From the NCBI GenBank assembly GCA_012511175.1, contig JAAZGO010000006.1, forward strand, positions 1 through 33,786: a stretch of DNA of 33,786 nt, given 5' to 3'. Position numbers and translations under genes: made by a program. This document shows, in pieces, positions 24,644 to 32,253 of the stretch (positions are counted from its first letter, which is position 1; every line of letters begins with the position of its first letter). Under the pieces are notes generated by a model, which did not search any database, was not told where the DNA came from, and was given only the letters and a program-made list of their open reading frames with translations. This DNA comes from Fastidiosipila sp. Lineage in GTDB: Bacteria > Bacillota > Clostridia > Saccharofermentanales > DTU023.

Positions 24644-26836
24644 ATGGCGGTATTTCCTGATGAATACATCGAAAAGATTTACGCCGGCTGGCTGGCGAAA
24701 GTAATTGGCGTCAGGCTTGGCGCGCCCATCGAGGGCTGGACTTACGACAAAATCCGCCACACCCTGGGTCAGCCAGACGGTTACGTTGCAAACTACAGGA
24801 ATTTCGCAGCGGATGATGACACGAACGGCTCGATTTTTTTCCTGAGAGCTTTGGAGGATAAGCCACCCGGTCAGCCTTTGGAACCCGCTCATGTAGCGAC
24901 AGCTTTGCTGAATTATGTTCCTTATGAGCACGGATTTTTCTGGTGGGGCGGTTACGGCGTATCGACGGAACACACGGCCTACCTGAATCTGCAAAATGGA
25001 ATCCCGGCACCGCGCAGCGGCAGTGCCGAACAAAATGGCCTCATGCTTGCGGAGCAGATTGGCGGGCAAATCTTTATTGATACGTGGGGGTTGGTTGCCC
25101 CCGGCAACCCTGATCTTGCCGCATGCCTGGCGGAAGCGGCAGCAAGTGTTACACATGGGCAGAATGGAGTATTTGGCGGTGTTTTCATTGCTGCCGCTAT
25201 CAGCGAAGCTTTTGTCGAAAAGGATATCGGGCGCATCATCGAAAAGGGCTTGGCCTATCTGCCCGAAGATTGTGAGTATCGCCGCGTTGTGAACGCAGTC
25301 ATCGATTTTCATCAAAAAGACCGTGAAAAAAACCACGACCAAGCGAGCTGGGAAAATTGTTACCACTATATTTACAAACATTTTGGCTACGACAAATATC
25401 CAGGTGCCTGCCACATCATCCCCAACGCTGCCGTGATCATTTTGTCGCTGCTGTACGGTGAAGGTGATTTTTCAAAGACAATCACCATTTGCAATCGTTG
25501 TGGCTGGGATACGGACTGTAACGCAGGCAATGTCGCGACTATCATGGGCGTCCGCAACGGACTGGATGCCATCGATTACGAGAAGTGGAGAAGGCCGGTC
25601 AATGATCTGCTTATTTGCTCGAGTGTCGTAGGATCCCTGAATATCATGGATATTCCTTATGGGGCAGCCTACATGGTCAAACTGGCCGCCGCCATGGCCG
25701 GACAAGAACTTTCGGAGCCTTGGCGAACGATTGTTTCGCAAGCTGTCAACGCTTGCCATTTCGAATTCCCCGGTTCAACTCATGCCATCAGGGCGCGCTT
25801 GGGAACATCACACGCTGACTCAACCTATTCCGGCCCCCTGTCGATTATCAATAGCACCGAAACAGCTTTTTCCGGTCAACGTTCCTTGAAAATTGCCATC
25901 CCCGCCGTCCATGACTGGGAAGAATTTTTTGTGTACAAAAAAACATACTATCTTCCTGATGATTTTGATGACAGCAGGTATGACCCCTGCTTTTCACCTC
26001 TTGTGTACTCCGGCCAAACCATCAGGGGCGCAGCGATGGCTCCCGCTTATGGTTGCGCATTGTCTGTACAGCTTTACGCCCATGACTTGATCAACAATAA
26101 TATTCTTCGCTCCGAAGCCCAGACCCTGGAAGCCGGCCAATGGAAAAGATTGAGCTGGCAGCTTCCGGCAGGATGCCCAACCCTGATTGATGAAATTGGC
26201 TTTGTCTTCAATGTCAGGTACAGATCGGACCGGCCTGTCCAGGCAGTTGCCTTTATTGACGACTTATTTGCAGAAGGTTGTCCTGATTACCGCTTGGATT
26301 TCTCCGACTCCACGATAGACGTTTGGAGTCAAACTCATAGAACATTGGCACAGTTTTCAAGGCTCAAGGGAAATCACTATCTGGACAATGGCCGAATGCA
26401 CCTCTCCGCAGCGGATTTTGCTGAGATTTACACTGGCAGTCACGATTGGCGCGATTATGAAGTGACTTTTGAGTTAACGCCCTTGGCAGGACCTGAAGTC
26501 AGAGTCAACTTCCGGGTGCAAGGGGCAATGCGCTGCTACGCGGTCGCCTTCTTGGAGGGAGACCGAATTTGCCTGCTCAAGAACGACAGCGGCTATTCGT
26601 CCCTGCTAAGCCGGCCTTTCGTTTGGCAACAAGATGAATCCTACACCATTACCGTCCGGGCAAAAAAAGCAGCATACACGGTGTTCGTCAATGGTGAACA
26701 GGTGTTTTCTTATGTGGACGATCACGAACCTTTCTTATATGGTGCAATCGGTTATTCGGCATTCCGGGGCAGTCGCCTGTCCAGTCATGGTTTCAGCGTC
26801 AAGCCCATCCAAGAAGCATGCAGCCCAACGCAATAA
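24644..26836 (+). CDS. ADP-ribosylglycohydrolase-family protein with C-terminal beta-sandwich modules
   Basis: A 730-residue protein. The N-terminal about 330 residues are an ARH-fold glycohydrolase: DDDTNGS (57-63) and GWDTDCNAGN (287-296) fit the two metal-binding Asp-rich motifs of the family. ARH enzymes cleave N-glycosidic bonds of ADP-ribose, and relatives near nucleoside transporters may cleave nucleosides (inference). The C-terminal half has two beta-rich segments. One (about 375-540) resembles a carbohydrate-binding domain. The other (about 560-725) resembles a LamG/DUF1080-type sandwich, with HDWRDYEVTFEL and VNGEQVFSY. No signal peptide is seen, which is odd for such modules. The start at 24644 has GGAG 6 bases upstream; the earlier ATG at 24632 does not. 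It lies 90 bases after the Mch-like gene and is probably the last gene of the operon. Confidence 0.87.
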   Translation: MAVFPDEYIEKIYAGWLAKVIGVRLGAPIEGWTYDKIRHTLGQPDGYVANYRNFAADDDTNGSIFFLRALEDKPPGQPLEPAHVATALLNYVPYEHGFFWWGGYGVSTEHTAYLNLQNGIPAPRSGSAEQNGLMLAEQIGGQIFIDTWGLVAPGNPDLAACLAEAAASVTHGQNGVFGGVFIAAAISEAFVEKDIGRIIEKGLAYLPEDCEYRRVVNAVIDFHQKDREKNHDQASWENCYHYIYKHFGYDKYPGACHIIPNAAVIILSLLYGEGDFSKTITICNRCGWDTDCNAGNVATIMGVRNGLDAIDYEKWRRPVNDLLICSSVVGSLNIMDIPYGAAYMVKLAAAMAGQELSEPWRTIVSQAVNACHFEFPGSTHAIRARLGTSHADSTYSGPLSIINSTETAFSGQRSLKIAIPAVHDWEEFFVYKKTYYLPDDFDDSRYDPCFSPLVYSGQTIRGAAMAPAYGCALSVQLYAHDLINNNILRSEAQTLEAGQWKRLSWQLPAGCPTLIDEIGFVFNVRYRSDRPVQAVAFIDDLFAEGCPDYRLDFSDSTIDVWSQTHRTLAQFSRLKGNHYLDNGRMHLSAADFAEIYTGSHDWRDYEVTFELTPLAGPEVRVNFRVQGAMRCYAVAFLEGDRICLLKNDSGYSSLLSRPFVWQQDESYTITVRAKKAAYTVFVNGEQVFSYVDDHEPFLYGAIGYSAFRGSRLSSHGFSVKPIQEACSPTQ

Positions 26837-27073
26837 TCTGCATAAACCACCCTGCCTGAACCGTCTGCAGATCATACCCGACGGAGGAGGAACACTCTGT
26901 AATACAAGCAGTATCCGGGGGCTCACATTGAACTGTTCCGAACTTGGCTGCCAACCAAAAGATCTGATCACGAAGGAAAAAGGCAGCTGGTGTGTCTGGG
27001 TGATGCAAATGTGAGGTCTTTGCTTGCCGTTACTGCCAGCGTCAGATGACCGGAAAGAGCTGGGCCATTTTGA

Positions 27074-27226
27074 CAAGGATTTGCCGGACAGGCTGTCACA
27101 CCAAGTGAACCGGCCAGATCCGGCGAAGAGAGTGCAAAATCAAATTTCCTGTTCAGTTACAAAGCGAATATCGTGGGCGGGGAGTATGATCTTTTCTCGG
27201 TGCGCCCCATCGAGAATATGAAGTGA
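27074..27226 (+). pseudogene. Possible gene fragment (protein-like 50-codon reading frame)
   Basis: Downstream of a TGA at 27071-27073 a frame of 50 codons ends at 27224-27226. The end reads NFLFSYKANIVGGEYDLFSV, then RPIENMK, which looks like real protein sequence, but no start or family is recognised. It may be the tail of a gene destroyed by insertions, as IS110 relics lie next to it. The rest of 26837-27315 shows no gene. Confidence 0.2.
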
Positions 27227-27228
27227 CC

Positions 27229-27250
27229 TCCGCGATTGCACGGTCGCGGA
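27229..27250. repeat. 7-bp inverted repeat upstream of the IS110 relic
   Basis: TCCGCGA (27229-27235) and TCGCGGA (27244-27250) flank an 8-base loop, 65 bases before the decayed transposase. In IS110-group elements the noncoding left end encodes a structured bridge RNA, so this hairpin could be a remnant of one. That is speculation based on position. Confidence 0.3.
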
Positions 27251-27315
27251 TTTGCCCATAGTCTTGCTGAAGAACACAAAAAGCGGAGATTACCGCGCAC
27301 AATGGAGAGGTTACT

Positions 27316-27670
27316 ATGAAGCGTATTGTTTCTGTTGGTATGGATATCCATACGACCGGCATCACCCCTTGCTGCTTGCAGCCTAATCGATCCGAAAAGA
27401 TGCCTTCTTCAGCTAGATGGAGGTCAAGACATCGGCAACCGAAGTTTGGCGCCACCTGAATCGAATCAAGGAACGATACAAGGAAAAACAGGAGGGGAAC
27501 TGCGCTTTATTTGTGGCCATAAGGTCGGGTGCATGGGCTGTACACTCTATCATGATCTGACGCGTTTTGGCATCGACTGTGTCATATCGATCAAACGGAT
27601 GAATCGAAATCAGACAAGCGTGTTGCTTGACATGGGGTTACCGCACAACAGTTATGCCTTTGATGCTTGA
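27316..27670 (+). pseudogene. Decayed IS110-family transposase (N-terminal part)
   Basis: The start MKRIVSVGMDIHTTGITPCC matches the RuvC-like N-terminus (GMDVHTT) of IS110 transposases, and GGAGAGG lies before the ATG. The reading then changes frame. One frame gives MEVKTSATEVWRHLNRIKER and YKEKQEGNCAL (to about 27500). A third gives FICGHKVGCMGCTLYHDLT and RFGIDCVI (to 27670), matching the family's FxCGYEAGCLGYSLYxxL and GIDCVI. So the 5' third of the gene is present with at least two frameshifts, and the C-terminal Tnp20 domain with its serine motif is missing. The element is dead. Confidence 0.75.
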
Positions 27671-27730
27671 TACCGGTGTCTTGCGCCATGGCCGCCCTGG
27701 CAGGAGGCTATATCCCGGCACCAATTGTAG

Positions 27731-27736
27731 TATAAT
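27731..27736 (+). promoter_or_regulatory. TATAAT box for the zinc-ribbon gene
   Basis: A perfect -10 hexamer lies 65 bases before the ATG at 27802, in an A+T-rich patch. No good -35 is seen 16-18 bases upstream. Confidence 0.35.
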
Positions 27737-27801
27737 TATTAAACGCAGAATGTCTTATGTGACCGGCCATCGGAAGAGCAAAAAATCTGGGAGACAGAAC
27801 C

Positions 27802-28830
27802 ATGAATCCTTCCTATTGTCCCCGTTGCGGGAATCCTATGGCTGAGGAAGAGGCCTTTTGTATCCGCTGTGGGAGCCCGAGGCAAGCTCCCGTCGAGGCC
27901 CCTTTCTACCCACCCCCCTATCAGGCCTATCCCCCCTATCCACCTCCAGTTGTGAAAAAGAAGAGCGGTCTGCCAGCCTCTGCGGTCGTCCTCATTGTGC
28001 TGGTCTCCCTGACCTTGTTGGGAGGAGCAGCCTTTGGGGTCTGGCATCTATTCCTGAAGCCGGAAAAGCCGGCCCCGGAAGGGCCTTCGGGGAGCCTTTT
28101 TGTAACTCCTTCCAGGACCCGGCCTTCTTCCCGGACAAAAGCGACGACCCAGAAGGAGTCTCAAGAATCCACAAGCCTCCCCACCAGCCCTCCTCCTTCC
28201 ACGACAGAACCAACAACCGAAGCATGGCCGGGACCGGAAATGCTCGACCTATTCCTGAATATCATTCCCGATCAACACAGCGGGGGAACTTTACAGCGCT
28301 GGGAGAAACCTATCAGGATCCAGCTTGCCGGGAATGTGATCGATACAGACTACTCCTGTCTGCAGCCATTGATTGAGGATGCCAAGCTGCTGCGTCTTTT
28401 ACCGCCAATCGAGCTGGTGGAAAGTGATGGCAATGTTTTCTTTTATTACATAGAAAAATCCCGATTTCCAGAAGTATTCAGTAGTTTATCTGGCGATAAT
28501 CTCGAGTTCGATGCCTATTTTGGATGCTTGAATGATCCCGGGACAAAAGAGCTTACAAAGATGAGTGTCGTGATCAACTCGCAGCTGGCTATGGATTACG
28601 GTTCAGAAGAAGATAAGCTGGCAACCAGAAATGGCTATACCCGAAGCTTTTTTATGAGGAGTTTAGGAGTCTTGGGTGACAGGTCGCAGGCCTTTGACAG
28701 TGTCCTCGCGCAGGGCAACGAGCTCAAACGCCTGGGTATAACCGATATACAGTTGCTGACCCTCCTTTACGACTCACGTATCCAATCCGGGATGACGATT
28801 GAGGAGGCTGTCGGCATCTTGACAAGGTAG
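27802..28830 (+). CDS. Zinc-ribbon membrane protein with Ser/Thr/Pro-rich linker and unknown C-terminal domain
   Basis: A 342-residue protein. It has an N-terminal zinc ribbon (Cys6, Cys9, Cys20, Cys23), a Pro/Tyr-rich stretch (30-50), and one transmembrane helix (about 56-78). A Ser/Thr/Pro-rich linker follows to about 140. The C-terminal domain of about 200 residues is of unknown family, presumably outside the cell, with the ribbon inside. Such zinc-ribbon/TM/linker proteins are common in Clostridia and mostly uncharacterised. GGGAGA lies about 8 bases before the ATG. It converges with the LRR pseudogene. The region 28831-29051 behind it shows no gene and no clear terminator. Confidence 0.8.
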   Translation: MNPSYCPRCGNPMAEEEAFCIRCGSPRQAPVEAPFYPPPYQAYPPYPPPVVKKKSGLPASAVVLIVLVSLTLLGGAAFGVWHLFLKPEKPAPEGPSGSLFVTPSRTRPSSRTKATTQKESQESTSLPTSPPPSTTEPTTEAWPGPEMLDLFLNIIPDQHSGGTLQRWEKPIRIQLAGNVIDTDYSCLQPLIEDAKLLRLLPPIELVESDGNVFFYYIEKSRFPEVFSSLSGDNLEFDAYFGCLNDPGTKELTKMSVVINSQLAMDYGSEEDKLATRNGYTRSFFMRSLGVLGDRSQAFDSVLAQGNELKRLGITDIQLLTLLYDSRIQSGMTIEEAVGILTR

Positions 28831-29051
28831 TTGGAAGACTGGGAAATGTTTGCTCCATTGCAGAAGTATTGTAAAAGAGAAAGCTCCAAAAAACGAGGAT
28901 CCCTGCAACGGAAATTTTTGTCGATCAAGAAGCATGTTGTATTGACCGGCAGGTGATTGAATGGGACAAGGCCCTTGGCTTGCCTTTTGTTCTGTAGAGC
29001 CGATCCCATGGCTTTACGAAGAAAAATATTCATTTGGTAGAGAAAGAAGGT

Positions 29052-29345
29052 TCATTCCCCAGGGAGTGAAGAATCTTTCTTATGGTTTCTTCTGATGACA
29101 AAAAACCAAACCAAACCACCCGCTGTGGCAAGAACCAGTACGATCAGGGGGATCAGCCAGAGGAGGGGACTGGTCCCTTTCCCGGATGTTGCTTCGGAAC
29201 CTGGCAGGCTTTCGCGGATATCAGTTTCCGTTTGGCGGGTGGTTTGAACTTGTGCTGTGGTTTCATGCGGATCGGTGGCCAAGCGGGTTTCAGGCTCAGG
29301 CTCTTCACTTTGACCGGTCGTTTGACTGTGAAAAATCAAGTCCAA
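29052..29345 (-). CDS. C-terminal TM-anchor fragment of the split LRR-Fn3 gene
   Basis: The 97-codon frame uses a start inside the IS21 end (the first six codons or so belong to the element), so it is not an independent gene. The genuine part starts at the target duplication: a Glu/Thr/Gln-rich linker, a TM helix of about 25 residues (WLIPLIVLVLATAGGLVWFF) and a basic end VIRRNHKK. The layout is a stop-transfer anchor without an LPXTG motif. Confidence 0.6.
   Translation of the reverse strand: MDLIFHSQTTGQSEEPEPETRLATDPHETTAQVQTTRQTETDIRESLPGSEATSGKGTSPLLWLIPLIVLVLATAGGLVWFFVIRRNHKKDSSLPGE
29320..29326. repeat. Left target-site duplication (GTTTGAC)
   Basis: Identical to 31839-31845 on the other side of the IS21 element. 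Collapsing the two copies restores the host reading frame. Confidence 0.9.
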
Positions 29346-29406
29346 GTCCCGAAATCATCACGGTTATTTGGCCAAAGTTATCACGAGGAATTCCCCACTT
29401 TTATCA
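29327..29406. repeat. IS21 left-end repeat array
   Basis: TGTGAAAAATCA (29327-29338), CCGAAATCATCA (29349-29360), CCAAAGTTATCA (29372-29383) and CCACTTTTATCA (29395-29406) are related 12-mers spaced 22-23 bp. They are probably transposase binding sites. Confidence 0.7.
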
Positions 29407-29435
29407 CCTTGAGCCAGAGGTGATGGAATCTACCT

Positions 29436-30206
29436 TCAAGCCATACCTACCTCCATTACTGCAGCCGTATTCTTTCGCATGAGCGCATTGGCAATACGGT
29501 AACTTGGTCCACCGCACAGGATTAGATAGCCAAAGTGGACCAGGCGGTCAATCATGGCAGCCGCCATCTGTTCATCGGTGAAGATGGTTCCCCAGGCAGA
29601 GAACTCCATGTTGGTTGTCACAATGAGGCTCTTACGTTCGTAGCAGTCCGAGATGACACGAAAGAGCAGTTGACTTCCCTGTCGGTCGACGGGCACATAC
29701 CCCCACTCATCGAGGATGAGTAAATCCAGTCCCTGGATCTCTGCCATGAGCCGCTCAAGCCTCCCTGAACGATGTGCTTCACCCAAACGCAACACAAGGT
29801 CAGAAAGCGTGTAGAAGCGCACAGCATAATCCTGTTCGCAGGCCAGCATGCCGAGCGCAATGGCCAGGTGAGTCTTGCCAGTCCCGACCTGTCCGTAGAA
29901 GATGAGATTTTGTTTCTGCCGGATATAGCTGCCATCAGCCAGATCTTCAATCGTGACCCCTGTAGGAAACTGTACATTCGAAAAGTCAAAGTCTTCCAAT
30001 CGTTTCCGGGAAGGGAAGTTGGCTTTGTTAAGTCTTTTGGCCCGGCGGCTTTGGTTGCGGTGTTCCACCTCAGCATGGAGTACATCATGCAGGAAGCGCT
30101 CTTGTTCCTCATTGGCCCTCTGTTCGCTCAAAGCAACCACACGCTGGGAAAGCTTGAGCTGTTTGCAATAGGCGGAAAGTCTTTGCCTCAAATCTTCCCG
30201 ATCCAT
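29436..30206 (-). CDS. istB: IS21-family helper ATPase IstB
   Basis: A 256-residue AAA+ ATPase that stimulates and targets the IstA transposase. It has the IS21 N-terminal helical domain, Walker A GQVGTGKTH, Walker B LLILDEWG and sensor-1-like SLIVTTNMEFSAW, ending with a typical HFGYLILCGGPSYRI segment. The start at 30206 (MDRED) is preferred: it lies just after the istA stop, and the family start is similar. A GTG at 30215 would overlap istA by 8 bases. Length is normal for IstB. Confidence 0.93.
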   Translation of the reverse strand: MDREDLRQRLSAYCKQLKLSQRVVALSEQRANEEQERFLHDVLHAEVEHRNQSRRAKRLNKANFPSRKRLEDFDFSNVQFPTGVTIEDLADGSYIRQKQNLIFYGQVGTGKTHLAIALGMLACEQDYAVRFYTLSDLVLRLGEAHRSGRLERLMAEIQGLDLLILDEWGYVPVDRQGSQLLFRVISDCYERKSLIVTTNMEFSAWGTIFTDEQMAAAMIDRLVHFGYLILCGGPSYRIANALMRKNTAAVMEVGMA

Positions 30207-30207
30207 C

Positions 30208-31677
30208 CTAGGCACCTGCCTTTCTGCTTAAGAAGAACCGGTCGTAGACGCCAAGATCGATACGGGAAGAAGATTCCCTTCCTCCCTCTATCCCACTGTC
30301 CAGGATCTGGGCCGCATAAAGGGAAGCTGTGGCATAGCCGCCGTTCCCTTCGTCTAATGAGCGTAATAAGGCCTGGAGACTTATCTCCTTGCTGTAGCGC
30401 TCAGACAGTTGCAAAAGAACCCGTAGCGCCCGCTTCAATTCCACAGCGTCCAAGTCATCCAGCCGATCACGGACACTCGAAGGCATGTGCTCTCGAAGCC
30501 CACTGTTGCGCCAGGCATTGGGGGCGCGCACAAGTTGCAGTAAGGTGGTGTAATGGTCGGTCGAATCCGTTCGTTGGTTTCCAAAGCGCCGTTCATGTGA
30601 AGCCACTGACCGCCCATTAGTGTCAAACAGCTCAACCATGTGAGCGCGAATACCAACCAGGATCTCCTCTTGCCTTAACTCCGGGCAGCTGGAGTAATAG
30701 TGCTTACCGTCCAGACAGATCTTGCCGTAGTTATCCGCTTGCCGGGTCTCGTAGCGAACGACGTCAAACCGGGCGGCGGGAAGTTCACGCATGGCATCGC
30801 GATCTTCATCGAAGAGCTCCAGGACCAACTTCGACTTCTTGTAGTGGCGGTCTTGCCCCTGTGATTCACATTCGTGTAAAAGCTCCCGGTTGAAAGATAC
30901 GAGATCCTCCAGCTCACGTACAGGGACAAAGAGGTTACGTCGGATATAACCGACCTTGTTTTCAACATGGCCTTTCTCATGCCCACTGTTGGGATTGCAA
31001 AAACGGATCTTGAAACCGTGATGTAATCGAAAACGACGAAAGAGGTCGGCTTCCCGCATGACATTCTCGATGCGTACTCCCACGCCAGCTGCGTTGTCAA
31101 AGACAATTACAAGAGGTATCGCCCCTATATGGTAAAAGATATCCAAAAGCCCTTGACAGGCACACTCGGCCGTCTCACCACGGAAGACCTGGACGTAGGC
31201 CTGGTTGCTGTAGGGAAATGACAGGGTAAGGTAATGGAGACGTTCCAGCTTCCCTGACACAAGAAAGTCTGCCTGCCCGAAGTCCGCTTGTGCCTGGCCT
31301 GGATACCAATGCAGTTCCAGGAAGGTCGTCCCTTCATGGTGTTTCCTGCGCCATGCTTTCACGTAGCGCTGGACGGTGGGATAGGAGCCCTGGTAGTCCG
31401 TTTCCTGCAAGAGACGGTCGTAAATCCTTTTGGCGGTATGACGTTGCTTATGCCAGCTGTTACGGTCATCAGAAAGCCACCGGTTGATGAGAGCCTTATA
31501 GGGATCCAGGATGGAGACGCGTTCCTTCTTCAAGGGCATTTTCTCGGTGAAATCCTGTGCTTCAAGGTATTTTCTGACCGTTTTCCTGTCATAGCCCAGG
31601 TCACGGGCTATCTCGCTGATGTAACTGCCATTCGCGTAGGCATTTTTGATACTATCGATTTGGGGCATGTTGAGCAT
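30208..31677 (-). CDS. istA: IS21-family transposase IstA
   Basis: A 489-residue DDE transposase. The N-terminal helix-turn-helix (NGSYISEIARDLGYDRKTVRKYL) is followed by the RNase H-like core: Asp in QADFGQADF, Asp in VIVFDNAAG, and Glu in GHEKGHVENKVGYIRR, the expected D, D, E triad. The C-terminal beta-barrel has KHYYSSCPEL. The frame is open upstream to 31797, but that part lies in the terminal repeat array. The ATG at 31677 begins the usual IstA N-terminus and has GAGAGG about 10 bases upstream; ATG at 31668 is an alternative. Confidence 0.93.
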   Translation of the reverse strand: MLNMPQIDSIKNAYANGSYISEIARDLGYDRKTVRKYLEAQDFTEKMPLKKERVSILDPYKALINRWLSDDRNSWHKQRHTAKRIYDRLLQETDYQGSYPTVQRYVKAWRRKHHEGTTFLELHWYPGQAQADFGQADFLVSGKLERLHYLTLSFPYSNQAYVQVFRGETAECACQGLLDIFYHIGAIPLVIVFDNAAGVGVRIENVMREADLFRRFRLHHGFKIRFCNPNSGHEKGHVENKVGYIRRNLFVPVRELEDLVSFNRELLHECESQGQDRHYKKSKLVLELFDEDRDAMRELPAARFDVVRYETRQADNYGKICLDGKHYYSSCPELRQEEILVGIRAHMVELFDTNGRSVASHERRFGNQRTDSTDHYTTLLQLVRAPNAWRNSGLREHMPSSVRDRLDDLDAVELKRALRVLLQLSERYSKEISLQALLRSLDEGNGGYATASLYAAQILDSGIEGGRESSSRIDLGVYDRFFLSRKAGA

Positions 31678-31758
31678 TCCTTCCCAGCCTCTCTTTCTTC
31701 TTTTCTTATCCGAAAGAATAGGCATTTTGGGACAGGGGCTCAACCTGTCCCTTTTTGT

Positions 31759-31838
31759 TGATCTTTTTGGGGATTTCCCCATGATCTTTTTGGCCATGCC
31801 TCGTGATTTTTTTGGGTGTTTTTAGATTACGCTATACA
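31759..31838. repeat. IS21 right-end repeat array
   Basis: TGATCTTTTTGG (31759-31770 and 31782-31793) and TGATTTTTTTGG (31804-31815) are spaced 22-23 bp, then GATTACGCTATACA reaches the end. They are the inverted counterparts of the left-end array. Confidence 0.75.
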
Positions 31839-32230
31839 GTTTGACGGTCTGTCGAGGCCGGAGTGGTTGATGCGGTAGTTGCCGCCTGAATGGTTTGGGC
31901 TGACAGCCGACTGCTGGAATAGGAGCTGAGTTTGTGAAACACACCTTCGTACATGTACAAAATATCGTTGGCGACCTGAACGGAATACTTGTAGCCGGTG
32001 CCGGGTGAAAGTGCTGAGTGGGTGAAGGAGGGAGAGCCCTTGTCGACCTTGCCCAGGGATGTCCACTTGCCTCCCTGGTCGAGGAAAACCTCGTAATGCG
32101 CGACCGTTATTGTATCTTGTTGGTAGGTAAAATCAGGACAGGCTTTCCAGGAAAGCTTGATCCAGTCTTCACCGGCCTCCGCTTTCAGGCCTTTCACCGG
32201 TGTCAATTGGGGTTCAAAATATATATTCAC
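31832..32230 (-). CDS. Fn3-domain fragment of the split LRR-Fn3 gene
   Basis: The open frame from 32230 encodes one fibronectin type III domain (PVKGLKAEAGEDWIKLSW to SPGTGYKYSVQV) and a Thr/Ser/Ala linker. It runs into the IS21 end and stops at TAG (31834-31832) inside the element. Coding continues upstream of the apparent Met in the same frame (ISSGSSTLKLLQSLKD), confirming that this is the middle of a larger gene. Confidence 0.65.
   Translation of the reverse strand: MNIYFEPQLTPVKGLKAEAGEDWIKLSWKACPDFTYQQDTITVAHYEVFLDQGGKWTSLGKVDKGSPSFTHSALSPGTGYKYSVQVANDILYMYEGVFHKLSSYSSSRLSAQTIQAATTASTTPASTDRQTV
31839..31845. repeat. Right target-site duplication (GTTTGAC)
   Basis: Second copy of the 7-bp duplication flanking the IS21 element, directly after its terminal ACA. 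Confidence 0.9.
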
Positions 32231-32253
32231 GTCCTTGAGGCTTTGCAGCAGTT

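Larger units (their letters stand above)
29327..31838 (-). mobile_element. IS21-family insertion sequence (complete, 2512 bp)
   Basis: The element is bounded by TGT (29327) and ACA (31838) and flanked by perfect 7-bp direct repeats. It carries istA and istB in the usual order on the minus strand with overlapping ends. Both ends carry sets of 12-bp repeats spaced 22-23 bp, typical of IS21 terminal binding sites. Both genes are open and keep their motifs, so the element may be active. Size, organisation, ends and duplication length all fit the IS21 family. Confidence 0.92.

Noticed and set aside
24572-25414. 280-codon minus-strand frame opposite the ARH-like gene
   Set aside because: It overlaps the catalytic region of the ARH-family protein and shows no family features of its own.
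28767-29033. 88-codon minus-strand frame behind the zinc-ribbon gene
   Set aside because: No ribosome binding site, no recognisable protein pattern, and it overlaps the end of the + strand gene.
29052-29345. The 97-codon frame as an independent small membrane protein
   Set aside because: Its apparent start lies inside the IS21 end; the rest joins in frame to the Fn3 fragment when the element is removed.
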